Shown here in pieces: positions 37,808 through 47,003 of a stretch of DNA of 64,000 nt. The DNA comes from Citrobacter enshiensis. Lineage in GTDB: Bacteria > Pseudomonadota > Gammaproteobacteria > Enterobacterales > Enterobacteriaceae. The stretch is taken from positions 4,248,839 to 4,312,838 of the forward strand of contig NZ_CP119862.1 of the NCBI RefSeq assembly GCF_029338175.1. The letters run 5' to 3'. The notes under the pieces were generated by a model. The model was not told where the DNA came from and made no database searches. It worked only from the letters and a program-made list of their open reading frames with translations. The number at the start of each line of letters is the position of its first letter. The first letter of the stretch is position 1. The translations under genes and the position numbers were made by a program.

Positions 37808-38912
37808 CTTTTCCACTCGCCGCTACACCATCTGGCCCCTGGTTAACCCAGGCCATGAAGATGCGATAGCCGATGGAAAGCAACGTCGCCCCAACGAACA
37901 TGCCGAGAATACCATTGGCCGCCATACCCCCCAGCGCCCCCAACAACACCACAGGCATAGGCGCATCAACACCACGTCCCAGCAACAAGGGTTTAAGCAC
38001 GTTATCCGCCATACCCGCAACCAGCAGCAGCACGGTGTAGACAATATTGAGCGCCGTACCGTGATCGCCTGACATCCACATGATGGCAATCGCGGGGGCT
38101 GTCACCAGAATAACAGGGACCTGAGCAATCCCCAGAATCAACGCCAGGACGAAGAAAATGCCAACCGCAGGAATGCCTGCAATCGCCATGACAATACCGG
38201 CCAACAGCGCCTGAATGAAGGCAACCCCGATAACGCCCATCGCTACGGCACGAATGGTGCTGGTACACAGTTTGGTCAGCGCAAGGCCGCGTTGTGTGTC
38301 GGTGATACGGATGGCGATACTCTCGGCGCTGCGCGCACCGGGTGCACCCCAGGCCATCATGATGCCCGCAACGATGAAGGAGAAGACGAAGCCAATTAAT
38401 CCGCCGCCCATGCTCGCCAGAACTCCCACAACCTGCTTAGCAATATCTCCCAACTGCGGGCGATAACTGCTGATAAGGCTGGGTAAATCCGTCGACGCCT
38501 TGAGCCACAAGGCGTGCACTTTTTCACCGACAAGAGGAATAGACGCGATCTTCTCCGACGGTGGTGAAATGACCAGGCTATCGCTGCCCACATTATCCAC
38601 AAGGCTGCTTACGCTATCACCCAGAGAACTGAGCATGGCAACGGTCGGCGCGACGATCAACAGCACCCCCAGTAACACCATGACAGTTGACGCCCTGCCC
38701 TGTTTATTTCCCATTCGGGCAGCAAAACGCTGATGCAATGGATACAGTGTGACCGCCAAAATAAGCGCCCACAGCAGCATATTCATGAAAGGGGACATGA
38801 CGGTAAAGCAGAAGGAGCCCAGTGCCAGGATCAGCCCAAGCTTGATGAACATATCCAGAAATCTGGCAACAAGTCTTTTTTCAATGACTGTGGATAGTTC
38901 GTTATTTTCCAT
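37797..38912 (-). CDS. AI-2E family transporter (YdiK/PerM-like)
   Basis: A membrane protein with about seven to eight hydrophobic segments, of the PF01594 family, whose members include the AI-2 exporter TqsA and PerM. ATG at 38912 (MENNELSTVIEKRL) gives 371 aa. The conserved C-terminal region has GAPGARSAES near 185 and DNVLKPLLLGRG near 310. It is the first gene of the five-gene operon. What it moves here is unknown; it may be a separate exporter or part of the same system. Confidence 0.85.
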   Translation of the reverse strand: MENNELSTVIEKRLVARFLDMFIKLGLILALGSFCFTVMSPFMNMLLWALILAVTLYPLHQRFAARMGNKQGRASTVMVLLGVLLIVAPTVAMLSSLGDSVSSLVDNVGSDSLVISPPSEKIASIPLVGEKVHALWLKASTDLPSLISSYRPQLGDIAKQVVGVLASMGGGLIGFVFSFIVAGIMMAWGAPGARSAESIAIRITDTQRGLALTKLCTSTIRAVAMGVIGVAFIQALLAGIVMAIAGIPAVGIFFVLALILGIAQVPVILVTAPAIAIMWMSGDHGTALNIVYTVLLLVAGMADNVLKPLLLGRGVDAPMPVVLLGALGGMAANGILGMFVGATLLSIGYRIFMAWVNQGPDGVAASGKDVQ

Positions 38913-39458
38913 GATGGCGTTATTCCAATTGATTGTAACCACGCAGTTATCCCGACCTTGCAAAATTAATAGCAGGCCAATAAATAGCGGGCATTACATT
39001 AAAAGAGATGAAAGATAATTTAATGATATGAATAAATTTATTTTGCGTTTAATTTACCAAACTATTTTCATGATAGAACAAACAGTCATTCTTGCAAATA
39101 ATGCAATGTTGAGTATTAATAAATAGTTTAACGAACAAAACAAATGGAAAACCAAGATAAAGGTAATTTAATATAATTGTGTTTTGATTTTTCAATAGAA
39201 TATTAAACAAGTCATGCACTAAAACTTAGAATTAAATTCTGCAACTGCCCGTTTTGTTTTTAGTCGGTATTATGTAAGCAGTTGTAATGATTCAAACCCA
39301 CTGAAAATATCGCGCAACGTTATCGAAATGGCACTGACTGTCTGACAATAAACGATGTCATCTGCCACACAAAACTTAATTACTTTGGGTTATATCCCTT
39401 AGATCCAGGACCATTGTCCCCTTCTCTTAAAATGAATCCGCGGGTGATGGAGTGACAG

Positions 39459-39660
39459 ATGAAACGTATTTCACCGGAACGTAAAACCACCCCACTGACA
39501 ACATCACGGTCTCCTTACAACATGACCGTAGCGGCAGTGGCGAAAGGGAAGGAATATCCGACGCGACCCTCTATAACTGGCATCATCAGGCTAAAGCAGA
39601 GGGAAACCGATCCGGGCAGCGCTGCGTTTTCCCGGATTTACTCTGCTGTTTTTGTTGAAT
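39459..39660 (+). pseudogene. Frameshifted transposase fragment (IS3-type orfA-like)
   Basis: The frame starts MKRISPERKTTPL and goes on to SPYNMTVAAVAK, like the helix-turn-helix orfA protein of IS3-type elements (MKRYSPERK... PYNMTVAAVAK). A single-base deletion after AAVAK shifts the frame. In the next frame, GISDATLYNWHHQAKAEG follows directly from 39550, restoring the expected second helix. The frame then stops early, so only the N-terminal ~65 residues remain, with no orfB. No clear terminal repeats are seen. It is a decayed insertion between the membrane operon and nrdD. Confidence 0.75.
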
Positions 39661-39764
39661 AATTAATCAGAATTTTCTGGAAATAATTTACAAAGGCTGT
39701 AGTGCCCGTCATCTGTACGCTCTGATTTTTACTTTGTCCTACGTCAATAAAACCGTAAACATCC

Positions 39765-39778
39765 TTGATGCAAATCAC
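39765..39778 (+). promoter_or_regulatory. FNR binding site
   Basis: TTGAT-GCAA-ATCAC matches the FNR consensus TTGAT-N4-ATCAA except for the last base. It lies 205 bp before nrdD and fits anaerobic activation. Confidence 0.7.
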
Positions 39779-39805
39779 TACATATAGAACTTAAAATGCA
39801 CGCCG

Positions 39806-39821
39806 ACCCAATATGTTGTAT
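39806..39821 (+). promoter_or_regulatory. NrdR box candidate
   Basis: ACCCAATATGTTGTAT resembles the 16-bp NrdR box (ACACwATATATwGTGT). A weaker second copy, with ACAATTG as its core, lies near 39828-39843, about two turns downstream. Confidence 0.5.
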
Positions 39822-39870
39822 TTATCGTCTACAATTGCATCAACCACAACTGACCGTATAGCGCAGCTGT

Positions 39871-39957
39871 TGTGGATAAAATGGGTCAGGATTGCGGGAA
39901 GTCGTTGGATAGAGAGATGAATAAACCAAGGAATGCTTCCCCAGCCTCTGTGGATAA
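39871..39957 (-). promoter_or_regulatory. Two DnaA boxes upstream of nrdD
   Basis: TGTGGATAA occurs at 39871-39879 and 39949-39957. It is the reverse complement of the perfect DnaA 9-mer TTATCCACA. Both have the same orientation. DnaA controls nrdAB in E. coli, so a similar input to nrdD is possible. Confidence 0.65.
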
Positions 39958-39983
39958 CCTGTTCTTATTAATATGGAGTGATC

Positions 39984-42122
39984 ATGACACCGCATGTGAT
40001 GAAACGTGATGGCTGTAAAGTGCCGTTTAAATCAGAGCGCATCAAAGAAGCCATTCTGCGTGCAGCTAAAGCAGCGGGAGTCGATGACGCAGATTACTGC
40101 GCCACCGTCGCAGAAGTCGTTAGCAACCAGATGAATGAGCGCAGTCAGGTCGATATCAACGACATCCAGACCGCAGTTGAAAACCAACTGATGTCGGGTC
40201 CGTACAAACAACTCGCCCGCGCCTATATCGAGTATCGCCACGATCGCGATATTCAGCGCGAGAAGCGTGGCCGCCTGAACCAGGAAATCCGCGGTCTGGT
40301 CGAGCAAACCAACTCCGCCCTGCTCAACGAAAACGCCAACAAAGACAGTAAAGTGATCCCGACCCAGCGCGATCTGCTGGCCGGTATCGTGGCTAAACAC
40401 TATGCGCGTCAGCATCTGCTGCCACGTGATGTGGTGCAGGCGCATGAGCGTGGTGATATTCACTATCACGATCTCGACTACTCCCCGTTCTTCCCGATGT
40501 TCAACTGTATGCTGATCGATCTGAAAGGCATGCTGACCCAGGGCTTTAAGATGGGTAACGCGGAGATCGAACCGCCAAAATCCATCTCCACCGCCACGGC
40601 GGTCACCGCGCAGATCATCGCCCAGGTTGCCAGCCATATTTACGGCGGCACCACCATTAACCGTATTGATGAAGTGCTGGCCCCGTTTGTCACCGCCAGC
40701 TTCAATAAGCACCGCAAAACCGCTGAAGAGTGGCAAATCCCGGATGCTGACGGCTACGCGCATTCCCGTACCGAGAAAGAGTGCTATGACGCATTCCAGT
40801 CTCTGGAATACGAGGTGAACACGCTGCATACCGCCAACGGACAGACCCCATTTGTGACCTTCGGCTTTGGCCTCGGCACCAGCTGGGAATCTCGTCTGAT
40901 TCAGCAGTCTATTCTGCGTAATCGTATCGCGGGTCTGGGTAAAAACCGTAAAACCGCCGTATTCCCGAAACTGGTGTTCGCGATTCGCGATGGCCTGAAC
41001 CACAAATTTGGCGATCCTAACTACGACATCAAACAGCTGGCGCTGGAGTGTGCAAGCAAGCGCATGTATCCGGACATCCTGAACTACGATCAGGTGGTAA
41101 AAGTCACCGGCTCGTTCAAAACCCCGATGGGTTGCCGCAGTTTCCTCGGCGTCTGGGAAAACGAAAACGGCGAGCAGATCCACGATGGTCGCAACAATCT
41201 GGGCGTCATTAGCCTGAACCTGCCGCGCATCGCGCTGGAAGCCCACGGTGATGAAGCGACCTTCTGGAAACTGCTGGAGAGCCGTCTGGCGCTGGCGCGT
41301 AAAGCGCTGATGACCCGAATCGCCCGTCTTGAAGGGGTTAAAGCACGTGTTGCGCCAATCCTCTATATGGAAGGTGCCTGCGGCGTGCGCCTGAAAGCGG
41401 ACGATGACGTTTCTGAAATCTTTAAAAATGGCCGGGCGTCCATCTCACTGGGCTATATCGGTATCCATGAAACCATCAACGCCCTGTTTGGCAACGAGCA
41501 TCTGTACGACAGCGAAGCGCTTCGTGCCAAAGGTATCGCCATCGTGGAACGCCTGCGTCAGGCTGTCGATCAGTGGAAAGAAGAAACAGGTTACGGCTTC
41601 AGTCTGTACAGCACACCGAGTGAAAACCTGTGTGACCGCTTCTGCCGTCTGGATACCGCCGAGTTCGGCGTGATTGCTGGCGTAACGGACAAAGGCTACT
41701 ACACCAACAGCTTCCACCTCGACGTCGAGAAGAAGGTCAACCCGTACGACAAGATCGATTTTGAAGCGCCGTACCCGCCGCTGGCGAACGGTGGTTTCAT
41801 TTGCTACGGCGAGTACCCGAACATTCAGCACAACCTGAAAGCACTGGAAGATGTATGGGATTACAGCTATCAGCACGTGCCGTATTACGGAACCAACACG
41901 CCGATCGACGAATGCTACGAGTGCGGTTTTACCGGTGAGTTTGAGTGCACCAGCAAGGGCTTTACCTGCCCGAAATGCGGCAACCACGATGCCGCGCGCG
42001 TCTCGGTTACCCGTCGCGTATGCGGATATTTAGGGAGCCCGGATGCACGTCCATTTAACGCCGGTAAGCAGGAAGAGGTTAAACGCCGCGTTAAACATTT
42101 GGGCAACGGGCAGATCGGTTAA
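39984..42122 (+). CDS. nrdD: Anaerobic ribonucleoside-triphosphate reductase
   Basis: NrdD reduces NTPs to dNTPs in the absence of oxygen, using formate and a glycyl radical made by NrdG. The ATG at 39984 has a GGAG site and gives 712 aa. The ATP-cone is at about 1-95. The C-terminal zinc site is built by CYECGFTGEFEC and CPKC. The radical Gly681 is in RVCGYLG. It is regulated by FNR, probably by NrdR and perhaps DnaA. nrdG follows after a BIME. Confidence 0.97.
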   Translation: MTPHVMKRDGCKVPFKSERIKEAILRAAKAAGVDDADYCATVAEVVSNQMNERSQVDINDIQTAVENQLMSGPYKQLARAYIEYRHDRDIQREKRGRLNQEIRGLVEQTNSALLNENANKDSKVIPTQRDLLAGIVAKHYARQHLLPRDVVQAHERGDIHYHDLDYSPFFPMFNCMLIDLKGMLTQGFKMGNAEIEPPKSISTATAVTAQIIAQVASHIYGGTTINRIDEVLAPFVTASFNKHRKTAEEWQIPDADGYAHSRTEKECYDAFQSLEYEVNTLHTANGQTPFVTFGFGLGTSWESRLIQQSILRNRIAGLGKNRKTAVFPKLVFAIRDGLNHKFGDPNYDIKQLALECASKRMYPDILNYDQVVKVTGSFKTPMGCRSFLGVWENENGEQIHDGRNNLGVISLNLPRIALEAHGDEATFWKLLESRLALARKALMTRIARLEGVKARVAPILYMEGACGVRLKADDDVSEIFKNGRASISLGYIGIHETINALFGNEHLYDSEALRAKGIAIVERLRQAVDQWKEETGYGFSLYSTPSENLCDRFCRLDTAEFGVIAGVTDKGYYTNSFHLDVEKKVNPYDKIDFEAPYPPLANGGFICYGEYPNIQHNLKALEDVWDYSYQHVPYYGTNTPIDECYECGFTGEFECTSKGFTCPKCGNHDAARVSVTRRVCGYLGSPDARPFNAGKQEEVKRRVKHLGNGQIG

Positions 42123-42144
42123 TCTTCCGTTTGCAATACGTAGA

Positions 42145-42233
42145 TGCCGGATGGCGGTGCAAGTACCTTATCCGGCCTACGGGTCGCTTTCTTATTGTTA
42201 TTGTAGGCCGGGTAAGCGTAGCGCCACCCGGCA
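42145..42233. repeat. BIME between nrdD and nrdG
   Basis: Two inverted REP elements (42145-42180 and 42202-42233) fill the gap. They may lower or stabilise parts of the joint mRNA. Confidence 0.85.
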
Positions 42234-42245
42234 TGGTTATACATT

Positions 42246-42710
42246 ATGCAATACCATCAATATTATCCTGTAGATATCGTTAACGGTCCTGGAACCCGCT
42301 GCACCCTGTTTGTTTCAGGGTGCGTCCATGAATGCCCTGGCTGCTACAACAAAAGCACCTGGCGCGTGAACTCAGGGATGCCGTTCACCCAAGAAATGGC
42401 CGACCGCATTATCGCCGACCTCAACGATACCCGCGTCAAACGCCAGGGTATTTCGCTCTCCGGCGGTGACCCCCTGCATCCACAAAACGTGCCGGAAATT
42501 CTCAAACTGGTGAAACGTATCCACGCGGAGTGCCCGGGCAAAGATATCTGGGTATGGACCGGTTATAAGCTCGATGAGCTGGACGCCGCGCAAAGGGAGG
42601 TTGTCGATCTTATCAACGTGCTGGTCGACGGTAAGTTTGTGCAGGATTTAAAAGACCCGGCGCTGATCTGGCGCGGCAGCAGTAATCAGGTTGTGCATCA
42701 CCTGCGTTGA
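42246..42710 (+). CDS. nrdG: Anaerobic RNR activating enzyme
   Basis: NrdG is a radical-SAM enzyme that makes the glycyl radical on NrdD. It has 154 aa. The iron-sulfur cysteines are 26, 30 and 33 in CVHECPGC, a CX3CX2C motif, and GGDPL near 76 contacts SAM. There is no good ribosome-binding site before the ATG, since the BIME ends only 12 bp upstream; expression may be low, as suits an activase. Confidence 0.95.
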   Translation: MQYHQYYPVDIVNGPGTRCTLFVSGCVHECPGCYNKSTWRVNSGMPFTQEMADRIIADLNDTRVKRQGISLSGGDPLHPQNVPEILKLVKRIHAECPGKDIWVWTGYKLDELDAAQREVVDLINVLVDGKFVQDLKDPALIWRGSSNQVVHHLR

Positions 42711-42861
42711 ATCACGCGCGTCCCTGCTGTCGCCATTTCCGACAACGATAAGCAATAACAGCAGTCCCAGACCTTCCTGATAACAGGCAAGGTCTGCATT
42801 TTCGGTATGAGCACTAAAAGTTGAGAACATCATGTTCTTCGGATAAAAGGATGTCCTGCTT

Positions 42862-43443
42862 TCAGACCGTCAGCCAGTGCGTTGCGTCCGCCTTCATTTT
42901 TTGTTCGAGTTCACTTCCGCGCGTGGCAAAAACGCGCTGCACCGGGAAACCGGTTTTTTCAAGCAGATACGCCAGCGCTGCGTATTCACGCGGATATTTA
43001 ACCACCGCTTCCCGATCGACGTCTACCGGGCCGAGCGGGAAGGTAAAGCTCGCCATATCGTAAATACTCTGGCGTCTGAACAGCTTCCATACACCATCGC
43101 GTTTTTCCGCCATGTCGTAAAAACGGTTGTGACCGACGCACCCCAGGTTGAGCTTCACGTTTTCACCGATAATCATCGCGTTAGTCTCAACAATGGCCTT
43201 TGTCGCATTGCTATTAAACGTAACTACCGGCGTGCCGATCAGGTGTTTAGTCCGGACATCCGACGCGCCCATGCGCATGGAGCCGTCAACAAAATCACTC
43301 GCTGCGCCTTCAAACCAGGTGATTTCAATGGTGCCATCGGGATGAAACAGGTTGCGTAATTGCTCCCATTCACCCAGATCGCGATGCATCCAGCCGGTAA
43401 TCAGATCGGTGATTTGTTGACGATCGTCGAGGTAATTTTGCAT
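42862..43443 (-). CDS. SnoaL-like (NTF2-fold) protein
   Basis: A 193-aa cytoplasmic protein with an NTF2/SnoaL_4-like fold. It starts MQNYLDDRQQITDLITGWMH and has the usual first-helix plus LFHPDGTIEI strand pattern and a later W-K-LFRRQSIYD strand. Such proteins are small dehydratases, isomerases or ring-hydroxylase subunit relatives; the substrate here is unknown. It is divergent from a LysR gene 112 bp away, which probably controls it. It is an accessory gene absent from this place in K-12. Confidence 0.75.
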   Translation of the reverse strand: MQNYLDDRQQITDLITGWMHRDLGEWEQLRNLFHPDGTIEITWFEGAASDFVDGSMRMGASDVRTKHLIGTPVVTFNSNATKAIVETNAMIIGENVKLNLGCVGHNRFYDMAEKRDGVWKLFRRQSIYDMASFTFPLGPVDVDREAVVKYPREYAALAYLLEKTGFPVQRVFATRGSELEQKMKADATHWLTV

Positions 43444-43512
43444 GACATACAGGCTCCATCAGTAAAGGGATTTCAGTTTTACTGTTCTTAAAGATAAAAT
43501 CTATTAGATGAA

Positions 43513-43530
43513 AATGACCAATCGTTCATT
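43513..43530. promoter_or_regulatory. Palindromic operator candidate in the LysR/SnoaL gap
   Basis: AATGA-N8-TCATT lies 26 bp before the LysR gene start. A dyad in the divergent gap fits a LysR-family binding site controlling both genes. Confidence 0.45.
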
Positions 43531-43555
43531 TTGAGTGAACCATGAGGAACACCAT

Positions 43556-44446
43556 ATGGAGTTACGTCACCTGCGTTATTTTCTGGCGGTTGCCCAGGAG
43601 GGGCATTTTACACGTGCCGCTGAACGGCTGAATATTGTGCCACCAGCTCTGAGTATGCAGATTAAAGCGCTGGAGGAGGAACTTGGCGGCCCGCTGTTTG
43701 TACGCACCAGCCGGAAAGTGGAATTGACCGAAGCCGGACGACTGTTCCAGATTGAGGCGCAGCGCACGCTGGATCAGGCCGAAAACGCATGTCAGACCGT
43801 AAGGCGCTCTTTGCGGGGTGAGACCGGTCAGGTGCGGATTGGTTTCGCCGGAAATGCGGTATTTAGCGGCAAGTTGACACACGATTTGCGCACTTTTCGT
43901 CACCATTATCCTGATGCGGAGATGGTGGTGAGTGAGGTAGCCCCGCTTGCCCAGGCTGACGCCATTCTGACGGGGCAGCTTGATATCGGTTATACCCCCG
44001 ACCACGACAAGCTCCACTCCCCGGCGCTGCTCGCAGAAAAAGTGGGTCTCTGGAAGCGCATCGTGGCGATGGCGGATGACCACCCGCTGTCCCGTCACCC
44101 CCGGCTGACGGTGGAGATGCTGGCTGCCGAGCCACTCATTCTCTACGATGCTCACGGCGCAGATGAGTCGCTATATGCCACCCTGCGTCACCTCCTCGGC
44201 CATGATCCGCACGTTTCCCACTGTTCCGCCAGTTCGCTTAGCGTCCTCACGCTGGCGGCTGCGGCTCAGGGGCTGGCATTAGTCCCGGAACCACTGATGA
44301 ACATTTCCGTTCCGGGGGTGGTGTACCGCCCTCTGGACGAGCCAGAACTCGCCGCCAACCTGATGCTGGTCAGTAGAAAACAAGATAATAATGGCGCGAC
44401 AACGGCTTTTCTCACCATTGCGCGTGGCATGGAGATACGGGAATAA
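43556..44446 (+). CDS. LysR-family transcriptional regulator
   Basis: A 296-aa LTTR. The ATG at 43556 (MELRHLRYFLAVA) has a GAGGAA site; an earlier in-frame start is not typical of the family. The winged helix-turn-helix covers 1-60, with FTRAAERLNIVPPALSMQIKALE. The effector domain follows, with a run of His and Asp residues (DDHPLSRHPRL). It is divergent from the SnoaL-like gene and probably regulates it. The inducer is unknown. Confidence 0.88.
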   Translation: MELRHLRYFLAVAQEGHFTRAAERLNIVPPALSMQIKALEEELGGPLFVRTSRKVELTEAGRLFQIEAQRTLDQAENACQTVRRSLRGETGQVRIGFAGNAVFSGKLTHDLRTFRHHYPDAEMVVSEVAPLAQADAILTGQLDIGYTPDHDKLHSPALLAEKVGLWKRIVAMADDHPLSRHPRLTVEMLAAEPLILYDAHGADESLYATLRHLLGHDPHVSHCSASSLSVLTLAAAAQGLALVPEPLMNISVPGVVYRPLDEPELAANLMLVSRKQDNNGATTAFLTIARGMEIRE

Positions 44447-44532
44447 CCGTCAGGTCGTATATCATCAAAACCGGCTCACGTACTCCATCGCCAACACCTT
44501 AAACTCATCAAAGTCCTGACAAGTACAAAACC

Positions 44533-44790
44533 TTGTCATGGCGCGTTCACGCAGAAAAAATTGATAAATTAAAAGTCAATGCAACAGTATTACGGGAACC
44601 CGACTGCAAACCTCCTGGCGCGGGTTTATTTGAACTTCGCACAATGGGAGCCGAGATAGCCCGGGGCCTGTATGTCTATCAGAAAGGCAAAACCATCTAT
44701 CTGTTACGCGTGTTCATTAAGAAAACGCCTAAACAGGAGATGATGTTGGCCTTCGAAAGGTTGGAGGAGATGCTCAATGAAGAAAACTAA
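44533..44790 (+). pseudogene. Shortened RelE/HigB-type toxin gene
   Basis: The frame encodes 85 aa from a TTG at 44533, without a clear ribosome-binding site. The region AGLFELRTMG...ARGLYVYQKGKTIYLLRVFIKKTPKQE matches the core and C-terminal half of Gp49/HigB-type RelE toxins. A normal member has about 105-120 aa and an N-terminal alpha-helical pair; here that part is missing or replaced. It overlaps the start of the antitoxin gene by 14 bp, as in toxin-antitoxin pairs. It may be a degraded toxin with no activity, or a short form with a non-standard start. Confidence 0.6.
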
Positions 44791-45064
44791 AAGTGTCGCC
44801 TGGGACGAGGTCAGAGCAGACCTGATGTCCGATCCTGAAGTGCAAGCCGCAATGGAAGCCGAAGAGCGTAAAGCGCGTTTGCAAGCCATGCTCGCGGAAT
44901 GGCGCAATCACGCCGGATTAACCCGTGCTCAGGTCGCCGAGAGAATGGGAGTAACGCCACCAACCGTATCCAGAATGGAAGCTAACATTATCAAAGCCAG
45001 CCTTGATACGATCGCACGTTATGCCAGAGCCTGTGGGATTAAACATCCGCAAATCATCCTATGA
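44777..45064 (+). CDS. XRE-family antitoxin (HigA-like)
   Basis: A 95-aa DNA-binding protein. The helix-turn-helix of the Cro/C1 type lies in the C-terminal half (RAQVAERMGVTPPTVSRMEAN). The N-terminal part is charged and probably helical. It overlaps the end of the shortened toxin gene, the order and spacing of HigBA-type type II modules. It should repress its own operon and neutralise the toxin. It seems intact even though the toxin is short. Confidence 0.8.
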   Translation: MKKTKSVAWDEVRADLMSDPEVQAAMEAEERKARLQAMLAEWRNHAGLTRAQVAERMGVTPPTVSRMEANIIKASLDTIARYARACGIKHPQIIL

Positions 45065-45068
45065 TATT

Positions 45069-45099
45069 TCACCTGATGTCCCAGTGAGACATCAGGTGA
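45069..45099. terminator. Convergent terminator between antitoxin and cybC
   Basis: TCACCTGATGTC (45069-45080) pairs with GACATCAGGTGA (45088-45099), a 12-bp stem serving both directions. Confidence 0.6.
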
Positions 45100-45108
45100 G
45101 TAAGACGA

Positions 45109-45498
45109 TTAACGATACTTCTGGTGGTAAGCGTTACGGGTGATTTTGAGCTCTTCTGCCGCCGCTTTCGCCTCGGTAACTTTGCCTTCATTCGCCAGCT
45201 TAAGTGCACCGTCGATCTGGCCGACCAGCGTCTCTAAGCCGTGATGGAAATCTTTCATTTCCGGGCTGTCAGGGGATTTGTTTTCCAGTTTCGGCGGCGT
45301 GGCTTTTTGGGCGTCCAGCGCGGCGGCACGCATTTTCGTTAACGCATCTTTCAATTCTGTGGCGTTATCCGCTTTCTCGACCACTTTCAAATTGTCGCTG
45401 AGGATCCCCATGTCATCGTCAAGCTCGGCCGCAAACACATTGGCCGAGCTCAGCACGAGAGATGACACAGCCAGCATCGCTAACAGGTTTTTACGCAT
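45109..45498 (-). CDS. cybC: Soluble cytochrome b562
   Basis: A periplasmic four-helix haem b protein of unclear role. The signal peptide (1-23) ends VFA before AELDDDM. In the mature form Met7 and His102 (NAYHQKYR) are the haem ligands, both present. It has 129 aa in full. It follows pmbA. In some K-12 lines cybC is annotated as defective; here it is intact. Confidence 0.94.
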   Translation of the reverse strand: MRKNLLAMLAVSSLVLSSANVFAAELDDDMGILSDNLKVVEKADNATELKDALTKMRAAALDAQKATPPKLENKSPDSPEMKDFHHGLETLVGQIDGALKLANEGKVTEAKAAAEELKITRNAYHQKYR

Positions 45499-45527
45499 TG
45501 CTCACTTCCTTTTTATTATTGAAGTTT

Positions 45528-45549
45528 ATGGCGCGGCAGGTCGCGCCAT
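45528..45549 (-). terminator. Hairpin in the pmbA-cybC gap
   Basis: ATGGCGCG (45528-45535) pairs with CGCGCCAT (45542-45549). There is no T-tract. Confidence 0.4.
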
Positions 45550-45555
45550 TTGAGA

Positions 45556-46908
45556 CTACTGCCCGGCGATTTTCATTTCCGGTAACAGCACTGAACCACA
45601 CTGTATATTGCTACGCATTTCAATATCATCACCCACGGTCACAATATTGCGCCACATCTCTTTTAAATTACCGGCAATGGTTATCTCGCTCACCGGATAC
45701 TGGATTTCACCGTTTTCGACCCAGAAGCCCGCCGCACCGCGGGAATAGTCGCCGGTAATGCCGCTCACGCCTTGTCCCATCAGCTCAGTGACCACCAGAC
45801 CCGTTCCCATCTGTTTCAGCATCTGCTCAAAACTCAGGCCCTGTCCGGCAATACGCCAGTTGTGAATGCCGCCCGCGTGGCCGGTGCTTTTCAGCCCTAA
45901 TTTACGCGCCGAATAGTTGGTCAGCAGCCACTGGGTCAGTACGCCATCTTTAACGATATCGCGACGTTCCGTACGTACGCCTTCACCGTCGAACGGTGAA
46001 GAGGCCAGCCCTTTCAGCAGATGCGGATGCTCTTCAATGGTCAACCACTCTGGCAGGATCTGTTTGCCCAGCGAGTCGAGCAGGAAGGTGGACTTGCGAT
46101 ACACCGACCCACCCGCAATGGCGCCAACCAGATGGCCAAACAGCCCCGTCGCCACTTCATTGGCGAAGATAACCGGCGCTTTCATGGTGGACAGTTTACG
46201 CGGCGACAGGCGAGACAGAGTGCGGCGCGCACAGTCTGCACCGACCCATTCCGGCGTTTGCAGATCGCTCATCGCGCGGCCAATGGTGTAGGCATAATCG
46301 CGCTCCATGTCGCCGTTCTCTTCCGCGATAACACAGCTTGAAAGCGAATGACGGGTGGAGCAGTACCCCTGCAACATACCGTGGCTGTTGCCGAACACTT
46401 TAATGCCGTAGTGGCTGTTAAAGCTGCCGCCTTCGGTATTGGTGATGCGTTTATCCGCCTGCAGGGAAGCTTGTTCCGCACGCGCCGCCAGTTCAATGGC
46501 TTCATCCGGGGAGACGTCAGCGGGGTGGAACAGATCGAGATCCGGCGCGTCAAAGGCCAGCAGTTCTTTGTCTGCCACGCCTGCACACGGATCCGGCGAC
46601 GTATAGCGGGCAATATCCAGCGCCGCCTGCACGGTACGCGCAATTGCCTGCGGGCTTAAATCGGTGGATGACGCGCTGCCTTTACGGTTCTGGTGATACA
46701 CGGTAATGCCCAGAGCGCCATCACTATTGAATTCTACGTTCTCCACTTCACCATAACGGGTGCTCACGCTGATACCGGTAGTCTTACTGACGGCGACTTC
46801 CGCACCATCCGATTTGCCTGACGCTAACTCCAGCGCTGTCGATACCGCTTCTTCCAGAATCTTACGCTGCGCTTCAACTTGTGAGATTACTTTCATCGCA
46901 AATGCCAT
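45556..46908 (-). CDS. pmbA: Metalloprotease subunit TldE (PmbA)
   Basis: PmbA/TldE forms a heterodimeric protease with TldD that processes microcin B17 and degrades the CcdA antitoxin. The start at 46908 ([14 protein letters not shown]) gives 450 aa, the E. coli length; the longer frame would run into the divergent yjgA promoter. TldE lacks the catalytic HExxxH of TldD, and none is seen here. cybC lies downstream on the same strand. Confidence 0.95.
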   Translation of the reverse strand: MAFAMKVISQVEAQRKILEEAVSTALELASGKSDGAEVAVSKTTGISVSTRYGEVENVEFNSDGALGITVYHQNRKGSASSTDLSPQAIARTVQAALDIARYTSPDPCAGVADKELLAFDAPDLDLFHPADVSPDEAIELAARAEQASLQADKRITNTEGGSFNSHYGIKVFGNSHGMLQGYCSTRHSLSSCVIAEENGDMERDYAYTIGRAMSDLQTPEWVGADCARRTLSRLSPRKLSTMKAPVIFANEVATGLFGHLVGAIAGGSVYRKSTFLLDSLGKQILPEWLTIEEHPHLLKGLASSPFDGEGVRTERRDIVKDGVLTQWLLTNYSARKLGLKSTGHAGGIHNWRIAGQGLSFEQMLKQMGTGLVVTELMGQGVSGITGDYSRGAAGFWVENGEIQYPVSEITIAGNLKEMWRNIVTVGDDIEMRSNIQCGSVLLPEMKIAGQ

Positions 46909-47003
46909 AATGTAGAGAGAGTTTCTCTGAAGTCTAACAGAGAACCGTTTTTCAGTGCGCATCTTAACTGGTAACATTAGCCTCTTTTTTTAAGGAGCCT
47001 GAC

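Larger units (their letters stand above)
38913..39983. other. Long gap before nrdD
   Basis: The first half (38940-39300) is strongly AT-rich with no credible gene and probably holds the operon promoter. The second half holds a broken transposase gene and the FNR, NrdR-like and DnaA sites of nrdD, listed separately. Confidence 0.6.

Noticed and set aside
40032-41246. 404-aa minus-strand open frame opposite nrdD
   Set aside because: It is a shadow of nrdD, with an amino-acid mix typical of antisense frames.
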